From Manis javanica (lineage: Eukaryota; Chordata; Mammalia; Pholidota; Manidae): DNA of 64,000 nt. The first letter of the stretch is position 1, and every line of letters starts with the position of its first letter. Below the pieces are notes generated by a model. The model had not been told where the DNA came from. It was given only the letters and a program-made list of their open reading frames with translations, and made no database searches. Location of the stretch: positions 28,291,738-28,355,737 of the forward strand of contig NC_133172.1 in assembly GCF_040802235.1 (NCBI RefSeq), given 5' to 3'. A program made the position numbers and the translations under genes. Of this stretch, positions 21,701 through 33,032 are shown piece after piece.

Positions 21701-24700
21701 TCTTCTTTTTGCAGTTTCATTAATTGTGACTTTAGACTATTCATTTGGGATTGTACTTCCTTCTCTAAATAGGCCTGGATTGCTATATACTTTCCTCTTA
21801 CAACTGCCTTTGCTGTGTCCCTCAGAAGTTGGGGCATTGTGCTGTTGTTTTCATTTGTCTCCATATATTGCTTGATCTCTCTTTTAATTTGGTCATTGAT
21901 CTACTCATTATTTAGGAGCATGTTGTTAGGCCTCCATGTGTTTGTGACCCTTTGGTTTTCTTTGTACAATTTATTTCTAGTTTTATGCCTTTGTGATCTG
22001 AGAAGTTGGATGGTAGAATTTCAATCTTTTAAAATTTGTGGACGGTCTTTTTTGTGGCCTAGTATGTGATCTATTCTGGAAAATGCTCCATGTGCACTTG
22101 AGAAGACTATGTATCCTGCTGATTTTGGGTGGAGTGTTCTATAGTTGTCTGTTAGGCCCATCTGTTCTAGTGTGTTGTTCAGCGCCTCTGTGTTCTTACT
22201 TATTTCCTGTCTGGTTGATCTGTCCTTTGGAGTGAGTGGAGTGTTGAAGTCACCTAAAATGAGTGCATTGCATTCTATTTCCCCCTTCAATTTTATTAGT
22301 ATTTGTTATGCATATGTAAGTGCTCCTGTGTTGGGTGCATATATATTTATAATAGTTACATCTTCTTATTGGACTGACCTCTTTATCATTATGTAATGTC
22401 CTTGTCCCTTGTTCCTGTCTATGTTTTGAAGTCTATTTTGTCTGATACAAATACTGCAACACCTGGTTTTTTCTCCCTATTGTTTTCATGAAATATCTTT
22501 TTCCATCCCTTCACTTTTAGTTCATGTGTGTGTTTGGGTTTGAAATGAGTCTCCTGTAGGAAGCATAAAGATGGATTTTGCTTTTTATCCATTCTGTATC
22601 TCTTTGTCTTTTGACTGGTACGATCAGTTGATTTACATTTAGGGTGATTATTGATAGATATGTACTTATTGCCATTGAAGGCTTTAGATTCCTGGTTACC
22701 AAAGGTTTAAGGGCAGCTTTTGTACTATTCAGCTGTCTACCTTAACTCACTTATTATGATATTATAAATATAGTCTGATGATTCTTTTCTCTCTCCCTCC
22801 TTTTTCTTCCTCCTCCACTCTTTAAATGTTAGGTATCATAATCTGTACTCTTTGTGTATCTATTGACGATTTTGTGGGCAGCTGATTTAATTTTGCATTT
22901 GGTTAGTATTTAGTTAGTTTACTTCTTTTGCTGTGGTTTTATTTTCTCTGGTGACAGGTATTCAGCATCAGGCACACTTCCATCTAGAGCACTCCCTTTA
23001 ACATACCCTGTAGAAATGGTTTGTGGGAGGTAAATTCCCTCAACTTTTGCTTATCTGAAAATTGTTTAATCCCTCCTTCAAATTTAAATGATAATCTTGC
23101 TGGGTTGTGTATTCTTGGTTCAAGGCCCTTCTGCTTCATTGCATTAAATATATCATGCTACTACCTTCTGGCCTGTAAGGTTTCTCCTGAGAAGTCTGAT
23201 GATAGCCTGATGGGTTTTCCTTTGTAGGTGATCTTTTTTTCTCTCTGTGGCTGCTTTGAATACTCTATCATTGTCTTTGATCTTTGCCATTTAATTATTA
23301 CATGTCTTGGTGTTGTCCTCTTTGGGTTCCTTATGTTGGGAAATCTGTGGAGTTCCATGGCCTGAGAGATGATTTCCTTCCCCAGCTTGGGGAAGTTTTC
23401 AGCAATTATGTCTTCAAAGACACTTTCTATCCCTTTTTCTTTCTCTTCTTCTTCTGGTGCCCCTATAATGCAAATATTGTTCTGTTTGAATTGGTCACAC
23501 TTTTCTTATTATTTCGTTCCTAGAGATCCTTTTTTCTCTTTGCCTCAGCTTCTCTGTATTCCTGTTTTCTAATTTCTATTCCATTCACTGTCTCCTCTAC
23601 CTCACCTAGTATGCTTTTATATCTCTCTATTGTTTGTTTCATTTTAGTTATCTCCCTCCTGAATCCATCCCTTATCTCTTGAATATTTTTCTGTAGTCCA
23701 TAAGCATGTGTGTAAGTTTTATTTTGAATTCTTTTATAGAAAGATTGTTGATTTCAGACTCACTGAATCCTCTTTCTGGTGTTTGAGGGATTTGGGATTG
23801 AACAAGTTTCTTCTGCCTTTGCATAGTTGTGGAGAGATGGGAGTGCTCACTGGTGAGTGGCATGGTGTCAGCTTGGAGCACAAAGTCCTTTCCTGCTTGC
23901 CCATTGTTATGCCTGTCTCCACTTTCTGTGCCAGTTAACTGCATGTAAGGAGCAGCTGGGTTGATCCCCTAAACTGCCATGGGCAGGGTGGCCCTCGGGA
24001 TGGCCTAGGACGATGGCAGGGGTCGCAGACGAGTGGCATGGGTTCCACCATTATAACAAATCTGCTTTATTGCCCCTGGTCTCAGTACCTGTCTCTGCTG
24101 TGTATGCTAGTGAACCATGCACAGGAAGCAGCCTCTGGGTCTGGACCAGTTAGCTGTGCACAGGGAGAACCTTTTGCATTAAGCTGTGTAGTTGTAGTAG
24201 GTGGCAGTGCCCTCATGCTGGCCTGCAGCAATGGCAGTGACAGCCAGTTTGTGCATAGGTTCTGGTGGGGAGGAACAAGTGGAATGCTGCTCATCATATT
24301 GAGGGACCTTGGGGCTGCATTGTCAACTACTGGGATAGTGTGTCTGAAGCTCCTGAAAATTCCCAGCCTGCTGGGCTGAGTATGCCAAGGACAATTTTGT
24401 CCACCTGTTCCTTCTCCTAGACCCTTGCCCCTTTAGCAGCCCTCTGACTGTTGAGAGGTCCATTTAAGCACCTCATTTTCTTTTGTCCCAGGGTAGTCCA
24501 TTGTGGGAACCTGTTCGCAAGTCTTAGTCTCAGACTTTCCTTTTCAGCCCCTCTAATTTTCAGAGCACCATGCAATGTGGGTCTGTGCTCCCAGGGTAGA
24601 TTTCTAGGGGTAGGTATTTAGCATTCCTGTGTGCTTCTATTCCCTCCCTGCTCTGATTCTTTCCTCCCAATGGTGAGCTGGGGTGGGGGGAGTGCTCGGG

Positions 24701-24890
24701 GCCCACCAGGTAGTGGCTTTTTACCTTATCCTTTTCTGTGAGATGTTGACTTATCACACATGTAGACTGGCTGGTGTACTGTTACTTCTGGTCACTCTTT
24801 TAGGAGTAGTTGTATTTGCTGTATTTTCAAAATCTATGTGGTTTTGAGAGGACATTTATGCTACACTACTCACGCTGCCATCTTTTCTCT
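18712..24890 (-). mobile_element. Decayed full-length L1 (copy E), minus strand
   Basis: Reading leftward from about 24890: 5' end (AAGATGGCAGCGTGAG), 5' UTR of the same type as copy C (CACCCCAGCTCACC block near 24675), ORF1 remnants (about 23944 to 23020), ORF2 remnants (22702 to about 18950) and a 3' UTR cut off near 18712. ORF1 keeps pieces such as TPRHVIIKW and YKGKPIRLSSDFS; ORF2 keeps [17 protein letters not shown] at its start and [16 protein letters not shown]. All frames are shredded by stops and indels. The 3' terminus and poly(A) are missing, and the element meets copy D tail to tail. Confidence 0.85.
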
Positions 24891-25059
24891 GCCTGAATGC
24901 TACCTGCTTTTACATGCATTTTGTAACTGATTTCCTGGTATGTGAAAATGCAATTGACTTTAGAAACTACCAAACTTCTCCAGAGTGGCTTTACCATTTT
25001 GTACTCCCTCCAGGAATATACAAAAATTCCACTTGTTTCTAATCCTTGTCAGCATTTTA
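24891..25059 (-). mobile_element. Older L1 fragment, left part of the insertion target of copy B
   Basis: Diverged minus-strand L1 sequence near the end of ORF2 (the complement reads a degenerate form of the region encoding the Cys-rich end). It is continuous with 33033 onward once copy B and its target site duplication are removed. Confidence 0.65.
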
Positions 25060-25076
25060 AAATTGTATGTTTTTTT
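25060..25076. repeat. Target site duplication of composite copy B, left copy
   Basis: AAATTGTATGTTTTTTT, identical to 33016-33032. It lies directly beside the poly(T) that is the complement of the composite's poly(A). Confidence 0.88.
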
Positions 25077-25078
25077 TT

Positions 25079-25394
25079 GAGAGGGCCTCTCTCATATTTA
25101 TTGATCATATGGTTGTTAACAACAATAAAATTCTGTATAGGGTACTCAATGCACAATCATTAATCAACCCCAAGCCTAATTCTAAACAGTCTCCAATCTT
25201 CTGAAGTATAACGAACAAGTTTTTACATGGTGAACAAGTTCTTACATAGTGAATAAGTTCTTACATGGTGAACAGTGCAAGGGCAGTCATCACAGAAACT
25301 TTCAGTTTTGATCACGCATCATGAAATATAAACAATCAGGTCAATTATGATTATTCGTTTGATTTTTATACTTGATTTATAGGTGAATCCCACA
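25079..25394 (-). mobile_element. LTR (U3-R) ending at its polyadenylation site, copy B
   Basis: On the minus strand it starts TGTGGGATTC at 25394 after AAGGTGGAAA and ends GAGGCCCTCTC at 25079 before the A run. It has the three 19-bp U3 repeats and an AATAAA close to its end, matching copy A. No U5. Confidence 0.75.
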
Positions 25395-26891
25395 TTTCCA
25401 CCTTATTATTATTATTATTATTAATAAAATGCTGAAGTGGTAGGTAGATGTAAGATAAAGGTAGAAAACATAGTTTAGTGCTGTAAGAGGGCAAATGTAG
25501 ATGATCAGGTGTGTGCCTATAGACTAAGTATTAATCCAAGCTAGACAAGGGCAACAAAACATCCACAGATGCAGAAGGTTTCTCTCAAAACGGGGGGGGG
25601 GGGGTGGTGGTGGTGAGGTTCTAAGCCTCACCTCTGTTGATCCCCAATTTCTCACCTGATGGCCCTGCTGTGACTGTGCCTGTCTTAGGTTGTTCCTCCC
25701 TTGAGGAATCTTACCCGTCTCTGGCTAACCAGTCATCTTTCGGGGCCATACAGGGAAATGTAAAGTTGGTAAGTGAGAGAGAAGCAATATTCTTTGAAAA
25801 TGTTAGCTTTTTACTTCTTTGCAGATTTATGCCCTGTGACTTCTATGCCCAGCATTTGTCTTGAGGTATCTTTACCACTTGGAAGAATTATGATACTCAG
25901 TAATTTCTATATGAGGCACAAATTCTACTTAGGGGTTGTGATTATGAAGGAAGAAGAGAAGCTATAGAAGTAGCAGATGGAAGAAAACATGGGAAGATTG
26001 ATTATTTCTTTAAAATATCTTCTTGTAGTGTAACATAAGAGTGTATAGGTTTTAAATTACTAATTAAATTGCATCCACACATTAACATAATAGGAATACA
26101 GCTACATAGCCAAAGCAGACCTACAATTACCAGCCATATCCAGTGAAACCAAGAAAACCAGTTAGGCACCCTAGGCATTTGTGAAAACTTACCAATGATA
26201 TGATGGATATTGTCTAACTGAATTAGAATATTTTGAGAAAAATCAGACAAATTAAAACAACACATTCCTGGGAACTGCTCATATCCCGTATGTTCTTTTA
26301 ACAGTAGATAGTCTATAGTCGCAAGATTTTGGAGTGCTGCAACTTGCACTTCTCCTAATTCTTGGTTGAGTTCCGACAGCATAGATCCAGTCAAATTTGT
26401 TGTTTTACTGTATGCACAGGCCAGCTTAGATATCTCCTTGTTCATTCCAATGGCAAGTCCAGGAACAGGTGGGATGAATGCAGCTGCAACTGCAACAGCA
26501 CCAGGATCTTTGTTGAAGTTTTTTGATGATCATCTTCGGGAGTGACTCTTCTGGAGGATATTGATATTAGAAGTTCTTCTTCATATCATATCTTAATTCA
26601 TTTCCTGGGTAGCCAAATTAGGCTTTGATCCTCTGTGTAAACATAGACAAACCCTTTGCCCACACTTTGATATGCCCTTTATACCATTGTGAGGAACTTA
26701 TTGGAGATCACCACACAGGAACTGCTTTTTTTTTTTAGGAGAAATGAATATTATCAGAAAAATGTACTTCCATAGCTGCTCATCTGACACCCTTTAAATG
26801 ATCAAAATTAAGGATATTTAATGCATGCAATAATCGGTGATATGCCGTTAGTTTTATCCTATCAGGAAGTAATCCCCCTTTTCTTTTTTTC
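25395..26891 (-). mobile_element. ERV-derived tail of composite copy B
   Basis: Same order as copy A: unknown segment with an internal A run (complement of the T run at 26727-26737), env TM remnant, non-coding spacer, polypurine tract. Differences from copy A are scattered substitutions and small indels, including an expanded C run (complement of the G run at 25591-25603) and an (AAT)n tract at about 25407-25427. Confidence 0.75.
26002..26560 (-). pseudogene. Retroviral env transmembrane-subunit remnant, copy B
   Basis: The frame is open for 147 codons from 26445 to 26002 and reads farther into the membrane region than copy A: helical region, LQN...ID segment, cysteine motif, CFNLSDFSQ, a Trp-rich membrane-proximal stretch (WFSWFHWIW), a hydrophobic anchor of about 20 residues and a short tail ending at a stop near 26002. 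The first cysteine of the CX6CC motif is tyrosine here. Upstream, a hydrophobic Ala/Pro-rich stretch precedes the helical region, as in a fusion-peptide area. No surface subunit or start signal is present, so it is a fragment and not a working envelope gene. Confidence 0.72.
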
Positions 26892-27220
26892 TGTTATCTT
26901 TAATCTACAATTACATGAAGAACATTATGTTTACTAGGCTCTCCCCTATATCAGGTTCCCCCACAAAACCCCTTACAATCACTGTCCATCAGCATAGCAA
27001 AATGTTGTATAATCACTACTTGTCTTTTCTGTGTTGTACAGCCCTCCCTTTTCTCCCCCCCATTATGCATACTAATCATAACACCGCTTTTCTTCTCGCC
27101 CCCCTAATCCCTCCCTACCCACCCATCCTCCCCAGTCCTTTCCCTTTGGTACCTGTTAGTCCATTCTTGGGTTCTGTGATTCCACTGGTGTTTTGTTCCT
27201 TCAGTTTTTAATTTGTTCTT
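26892..27220 (-). other. L1 3' UTR, copy B
   Basis: C-rich on the plus strand (G-rich on the sense strand) between about 27045 and 27150, followed in the sense direction by CCTAGTAAACATAATG and ATTAAAGATAACAG at the junction with the ERV tail. It matches copy A and copy C 3' UTRs. Confidence 0.85.
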
Positions 27221-30200
27221 ATACTCCCCAGATGAGTGAAATCATTTGGTATTTCTCTTTCTCCGCTCAGCTTATTTCACTGAGCATAATACCCTCTAGC
27301 TCCATCCATGTTGTTGCAAATGGTAGGATTTGTTTTCTTCTTATGGCTGGATAATATTCCATTGTGTATATGTACCAGATCTTCTTTATCCATTCATCTA
27401 CTGATGGACACTTAGGTTGCTTCTATTTCTTGGCTATTGTAAATAGTGCTGTGATAAACATAGGGGTGAATCAGTCTTTTTCAAACTGGAGTGCTGCATC
27501 CTTAGGGTAAATTCCCAAAAATGGAATTCCAGGGTCAAATGGTAAGTCTATTTTGAGCATTTTGAGGAACATCCATATTGCTTTCACAATGGTTGAACTA
27601 ATTTACATTCCCACGAGCAGTGAAGGAGGGTTTCCCTTTCTCCACAACCTCGCCAACATTTGTTGTTATTTGTCTTTTGGATGGTAGCCATCCTTACTGG
27701 TGTGAGGTGATACCTCTTTGTGGTTTTAATTTGCATTTCTCTGATAATTAGTGATGTGGAGCATCTTTTCATGTTTCTGTTGGCCATCTGTATTTCTTTT
27801 TTGGAGAAATGTCTGTTCAGTTCCTCTGCCCATTTTTTAATTGGATTATTTGTTTTTTGTTTGTTGAGGTGGGTGAGCTCCTTATATATTTTGGACGTCA
27901 AGACTTTGATCTGTCATTTACAAATTTATTCTCCCATACTGTAGGGTATCTTTTTGTTCTATTGATGGTATCTTTTGCTGTACAGAAGCTTTTCAGCTTA
28001 ATATAGTCCCACTTGTTCATTTTTGCTTTTGTTTTCCTTGCCCGGGGAGATGTGTTCAAGAAGAGGTCACTCATGTTTATGTCTAAGAGATTTTTGCCTA
28101 TGTTTTTTTTGGAAGTGTTTTATGGTTTCATAACTTACATTCAGGTCTTTGATTCATTTTGAATTTACTTTTGTGTATGGGGTTAGACAATGGTCCAGTT
28201 TCATTCTCCTACATGTAGCTGTCAAGTTTTGCCAGCAACGTCTGTTGAAGAGACTGTTATTTCCCCATTGTATATCCATGGCTCCTTTATCAAATATTAA
28301 TTGACCATACATGTTTGGGTTAATGTCTGTAGTCTCTAATCTGTTCCACTGGTCTGTGGCTCTGTTCTTGTGCCAGAACCAAATTGTCTTCATTACTATG
28401 ACTTTGTAGTAGATCTTGAAGTTGGAGAGTGAGATCCGCGCCACTTTATTCTTCTTTCTCAGGATTGCTTTGGCTATTCGGGGTCTTTGGTGTTTCCATA
28501 TGTGTTTTTGAACTATTTGTTCCAGTTCATTGAAGAATGTTGCAGGTAATTTGAGAGGGATTGCATCAAATCTGTATATTGCTTTGGATAGTATGTCCAT
28601 TTTGACGATATTAATTCTTCCTAGCCATGAGCATGGGATGAGTTTCCATTTGTTAGTGTCCCCTTTAATTTCTCTTAAGAGTGTCTTGTAGTTTTCAGAG
28701 TATAGGTCGTTCACTTCTTTGGTTAGGTTTATTTCTAGGTATTTTATTCTTTTTGATGCAATTGTGAATAGAGTTGTTTTTCTGATTTCTCTTTCTATTG
28801 GTTCATTGTTAGTGTATAGGAAAGCCACGGATTTTTGTGTGTTAATTTTGTATCCTGCGACTTTGCTGTATTCCGATATAAGTTCTAATAGTTTTGGAGT
28901 GGAGTCTTCAGGGTTTTTTATGTACAATATCATGTCATCTGCAAATAGTGACAGTTTAACTTCTCCTTTACCAATCTGGATTCCTTGTATTTCTTTGTTT
29001 TGTCTGATTGCCATGGCTAGGACCTTCAGTATTGTTAAATAACAGTGGGGAGAGTGGGCATCCCTGTCTTGTTCCCCATCTCAGAGGAAAAGCTTTCAGC
29101 TTCTCACTGTTCAGTATAATATTGCTTGTGGGTTTATCATATATGGCCTTTATTATGTTGAGGTCCTTGCCCTCTATACCCATTTTGCTGATAGTTTTTA
29201 TCATGAATGGATGTTGAATTTTGTCAAATGCTTTTTCATCATCTATGGAGATAATCATGTGGTTTTTGTCTTTCTTTTTGTTGATGTGCTGGATGATGTT
29301 GATGGATTTTCGAATGTTGTACCATCCTTGCATCCCTGGGATGAATCCCACTTGGTCATGGTGTATGATTCTTTTGATGTATTTTTGAATTCAGTTTGCT
29401 AATATTTTATTGAGTATTTTTGCATCTACATTCATCAGGGATATTGGTCTGTAATTTTCTTTTTTGGTGGGGTGTTTGCCTGGTTTTGGTATTAGGGTGA
29501 TGTTGGCTTCATAGAATGAATTTGGGAGTACTCCCTCCTCTTCTATATTTTGGAAAACTTTAAGGAGAATGGGTATTATGTATTCCCTGTGTGTCTGATA
29601 AAATTATGAGGTAAATCCGTCTGGCCTGGGGATTTTGTTCTTGGGTAGTTTTTTGATTACCATTTCAATTTCTTTGCTGGTAATTGGTTTGTTTAGATTT
29701 TGTGTTTCTTCCTTGGTCAGTCTTGGAAGGTTGTATTTTTCTAGGAAGTTGTCCATTTCTTCTAGTTTTTCCAGCTTCTTCGCATGTAGGTTTTCATAGT
29801 AGTCTCTAATAATTCTTTGTATTACTGTTGGGTCCGTCGTGATGTTTCCTTTCTCATTTCTGATTCTGTTGATGTGTGTTGATTCTCTTTTTCTCTTAAT
29901 GAGTTTGGCTAGAGGCATATCTATTTTGTTTATTTATTCAAAGAACCAGCTCTTGGTTTCATTGATTCTTTCTATTGTTTTATTCTTCTCAATTTTGTTT
30001 ATTTCTTCTCTGATCTTTATTATGTCCCTCCTTCTACTGACTTTAGGCCTCATTTGTTCCTCCTTTTCCAGTTTTGATAATTGTGATGTTAGACTATTCA
30101 TTTGGGATTGTTCTTCCTTCTTCAGGTGTGGCTGGATCTCTATATACTTTCCTCTTAAGACTGCTTTTGCTGTGTCCCACAGAAGTTGGGGCTTTGTGTT

Positions 30201-31032
30201 GTTGTTGTCATTTGTTTCCATATATTTCTTGATCTCTATTTTAATTTGTTCATTGATCCATTGATTATTTCGGAGCATGTTGTTCAGCCTCCATGTGTTT
30301 GTGAGCCTTTTTGTTTTCTTCGTAGAATTTTTTCTAGTTTTATACCTTTGTGGACTGAAAAGTTGGTTTGTAGAATTTCAATCGTCTGGAATTTACTGAG
30401 GCTCTTTTTGTGATCTAGCATGTGGTGTATTCTGGAGAATGTTCCATTTGCACTTGAGAAGAATGTATATCCTGTCGCTTTTGGATATAGAGTTCTATAG
30501 ATATCTATTAGGTCCATCTGTTCTACTGTTTTGTTCAGTGCCTTCGTGTTCCTACTTATTTTCTGCCTGGTGGATCCTTTGGGGTGATTGGCATGTTGAA
30601 GTCTCCTAAAATGAATGCATTGCAGTCTATTTCCCCCTTTAGTTCTGTTAGTATTTGTTTCACATATGTTGGTGCTCCTCTGTTGGGTGCATATATATTT
30701 AGAATGGTTATATCCTCGTGTTGGACTGAGCCCTTTACCATTATGTAATGTCCTTCTTTATCTCTTGTTACTTTTTTTGTTTTGAAGTCTATTTTGTTTG
30801 ATATTAGTACTGCAACCCCTGCTTTCTTCTTGCTGTTGTTTGCCTGAAATATCTTTTTCCATCCCTTGACTTTTAGTCTGTGCATGTCCTTGGGTTTGAG
30901 GTGAGTTTCTTGTAAGCAGCATATAGATGGGTCTTGCTTTTTTATCCATTCTGTTACTCTGTGTCTTTTGATTGGTGCATTCAGTCCATTTACATTTAGG
31001 GTGACTATTGAAAGATATGTACTTATTGCCAT
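27221..31032 (-). pseudogene. L1 ORF2, broken, copy B
   Basis: First ATG at 31032 ([20 protein letters not shown]). The endonuclease is open to about 30556 and then shifts; other pieces lie at 30517-30284, 30278-29934, 29918-29604, 29351-28968, 29014-28154 and 27901-27584. FADD is intact in the 29014-28154 piece. The frame is broken by several frameshifts and stops. Domain order is normal: endonuclease, RT, Cys-rich C-terminus ([18 protein letters not shown]). Confidence 0.9.
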
Positions 31033-31347
31033 TTCAGGCTTTAGATTCGTGGCTACCAAAGGTTCAGTGTTAGCCTCTTTAGTATCTTACTGCCTAACTT
31101 AGCTCAATTATTGTGCTGTTATATACACTGTCTGCAGATTCTTTTTTTCTCTCCCTTTTTATTTCTCCTTCTCCATTCTTTATATGTTGGTTGTTTTATT
31201 CTGTGCTCTTTTGTGTTTCCTTTAACTGCTTTTAGTGGGTAGTTGATTTTATTTTTTTGTCTTTAGCTAGTATTTGGTTGGTCTGCTTTCTTTGATGTGA
31301 TTTTCTTTTCTCTGGTGACATCTGTTTAGTTTTAGGAGTGCTCCCAT

Positions 31348-32202
31348 CTAGAGCAGCCCCTCTAAAATTCCCTGTAGAAGTGGTTTGTGGGAGCCAAATT
31401 CCCTCAACTCTCGCTTGTCTGTGAATTGTTTAATCCCTCCATCATATTTAAATGATAATCATGCTGGCTACAGTATCCTTGTTTCAATGCCCTTCTGTTT
31501 CATTGCATTAAATATATTATGCTATTCTCTTTTAGCCTGTAAGTTTTCTGTCTAGCAGTCTGATGATAGCCTTATGGGTTTTCATTTATAGGTGACCTTT
31601 TTCACTCTAGCTGCCTTTAAAACTCTTTCCTTGTCCTTGATCATTGCCATTTTAATTATTATGTGTCTTGTTGTTGTCCTCCTTGGGTCCTTTCTGTTGG
31701 GAGTTCTGTGTATTTCCATGGTCTGTTCGATTATTTCTTCCTCCAGTTTGGGGAAGTTTTCAGCAATTATTTCTTCAAAGAGACTTTCTATCCCTTTTTC
31801 TCTCTCATCTTCTTCTGGTACCCCTATAATATGGATATTGTTTCTTTTGGATTGGTCACACAGTTCTCTTAATATTGTTTCATTCCTGGAGATCCTTTTT
31901 TCTCTATGTCAGCTTCTATGCGTTCCTGTTCTCTGGTTTCTATTCCACCAATGACCTCTTGCATCTTATCCATTGTGCTCATAAATCCTTCCAGAGTTTG
32001 TTTCACTTCTGTAATCTCTTTCTGGGTATCTGTAATCTCCCTCCGGACTTCATCCCTTATCTCTTGTGTATTTCTCTGCATCTCCGTTAGCATGTTTATG
32101 ATTTTTATTTTGAATTCTTTTTCAGGAAGACTGGTTAGGTCTGTCTCCTTCACTGGTTTTGTCTTCTGTGATCTTGGTTTGCCTGTAATTTTGCCTTTTC
32201 AT
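31348..32202 (-). pseudogene. L1 ORF1, frameshifted, copy B
   Basis: ATG at 32202 (MKRQNYRQTKITE) but the frame shifts within about 20 codons; the coiled coil (TEMQRNTQEIRDEVRREI) is readable from 32153. The RRM-like and C-terminal parts follow in other frames down to a TAG at 31348-31350 (GLL stop). Only one copy of the 11-residue unit that is tripled in copy A is present. Confidence 0.85.
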
Positions 32203-33015
32203 GGTTTTAGTGATAGTTTGCAGAGCTGGCATGAGTGACAGCTGGAAGAACTTTGCTTCTTGTTGGTTTGTGGCCTTCCAGTCCTGGGAGAACAGCGACC
32301 TCTTGTGGCTTGTGCTGGGCAGCTGTGCACAGACAGGGCTTCTGATTCCTGCCCAGCTGCTATGGATTTTATCTCTGCTGTTGCTGTGGGCGTGGCTTGC
32401 CTCGGGCTCCTGTGCCGATATGGTGGAGCTGAGTTGGAGGGGGAGTGGCAGGGAGGCTATTTATCTCCGTGAGGGGCCTCCATGCTCCCTGCTGTGCATG
32501 GGGTTAGAGTGACCAGAGTTCCCCCAATTCCCTGCCTCTGGGGTTCCTGTCCCTTTTAGACTTCCAAAAAGCACTCGCAGAAAAAAAATTAAATAAATAA
32601 TTAAAAAAAAAAAAGGTGCTCACTTTTCTTTGTCCCCGGTCGCTGGCCTTTGGGACCTGCTCACAGGTCTTGCTGCCCTGTTACCCTAGTATCCAGGACC
32701 CCACGCATGCACTGTGTGTGCACTAGGGCTGGGCATTTAGCAGTCCTGGGCTCCCTCTTCCTCACCGCTCCAACTCCTCTCCTCCCACCGGGAGCTGGTG
32801 TTAGGGGCGCTCGGATCCCGCTGGGCTGGGGCTTTTATCTTACCCTCTTTGTGAGGCACTGGGTTCTTGCAGGTGTGGATGTGGTCTGGCTGTTGTCCTG
32901 TGTCCTCTGGTCTCTATTCTAGGAAGAGTTGTCTTTGTTATATTTTCATAAATATATGTGGTTTTGGGAGGAGATTTCCACTGCTCTGCTCATGCTGCTA
33001 TCTTGGCTCCACTGC
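32203..33015 (-). promoter_or_regulatory. 5' UTR of L1 copy B
   Basis: About 813 bp, homologous at both ends to the copy A 5' UTR but with a single monomer marker (GTGCTTTTTGGAAG, near 32560-32573) beside an A/T-rich simple run. It is the shorter, unexpanded form of this L1 promoter region. Confidence 0.7.
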
Positions 33016-33032
33016 AAATTGTATGTTTTTTT
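33016..33032. repeat. Target site duplication of composite copy B, right copy
   Basis: AAATTGTATGTTTTTTT, identical to 25060-25076, at the 5' end of copy B. Confidence 0.88.

Larger units (their letters stand above)
25077..33015 (-). mobile_element. Composite element, copy B: full-length L1 with ERV-derived 3' tail, single insertion
   Basis: Minus-strand unit of 7.94 kb. Reading leftward: L1 5' end at 33015 (GGAGCCAAGATAGCAGCATG), 5' UTR, ORF1 (32202-31348), ORF2 (31032-27221), L1 3' UTR to about 26892, unknown segment, env TM remnant, polypurine tract, LTR, then poly(A) (T run at 25070-25078). A perfect 17-bp duplication flanks the outer ends and no duplication flanks the L1/ERV junction, so the whole was inserted in one target-primed event. 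The target is an older minus-strand L1. Confidence 0.88.

Noticed and set aside
24038..24379. Plus-strand 113-codon frame with hydrophobic segments
   Set aside because: Lies antisense to the 5' UTR of L1 copy E; no gene context or splice signals.
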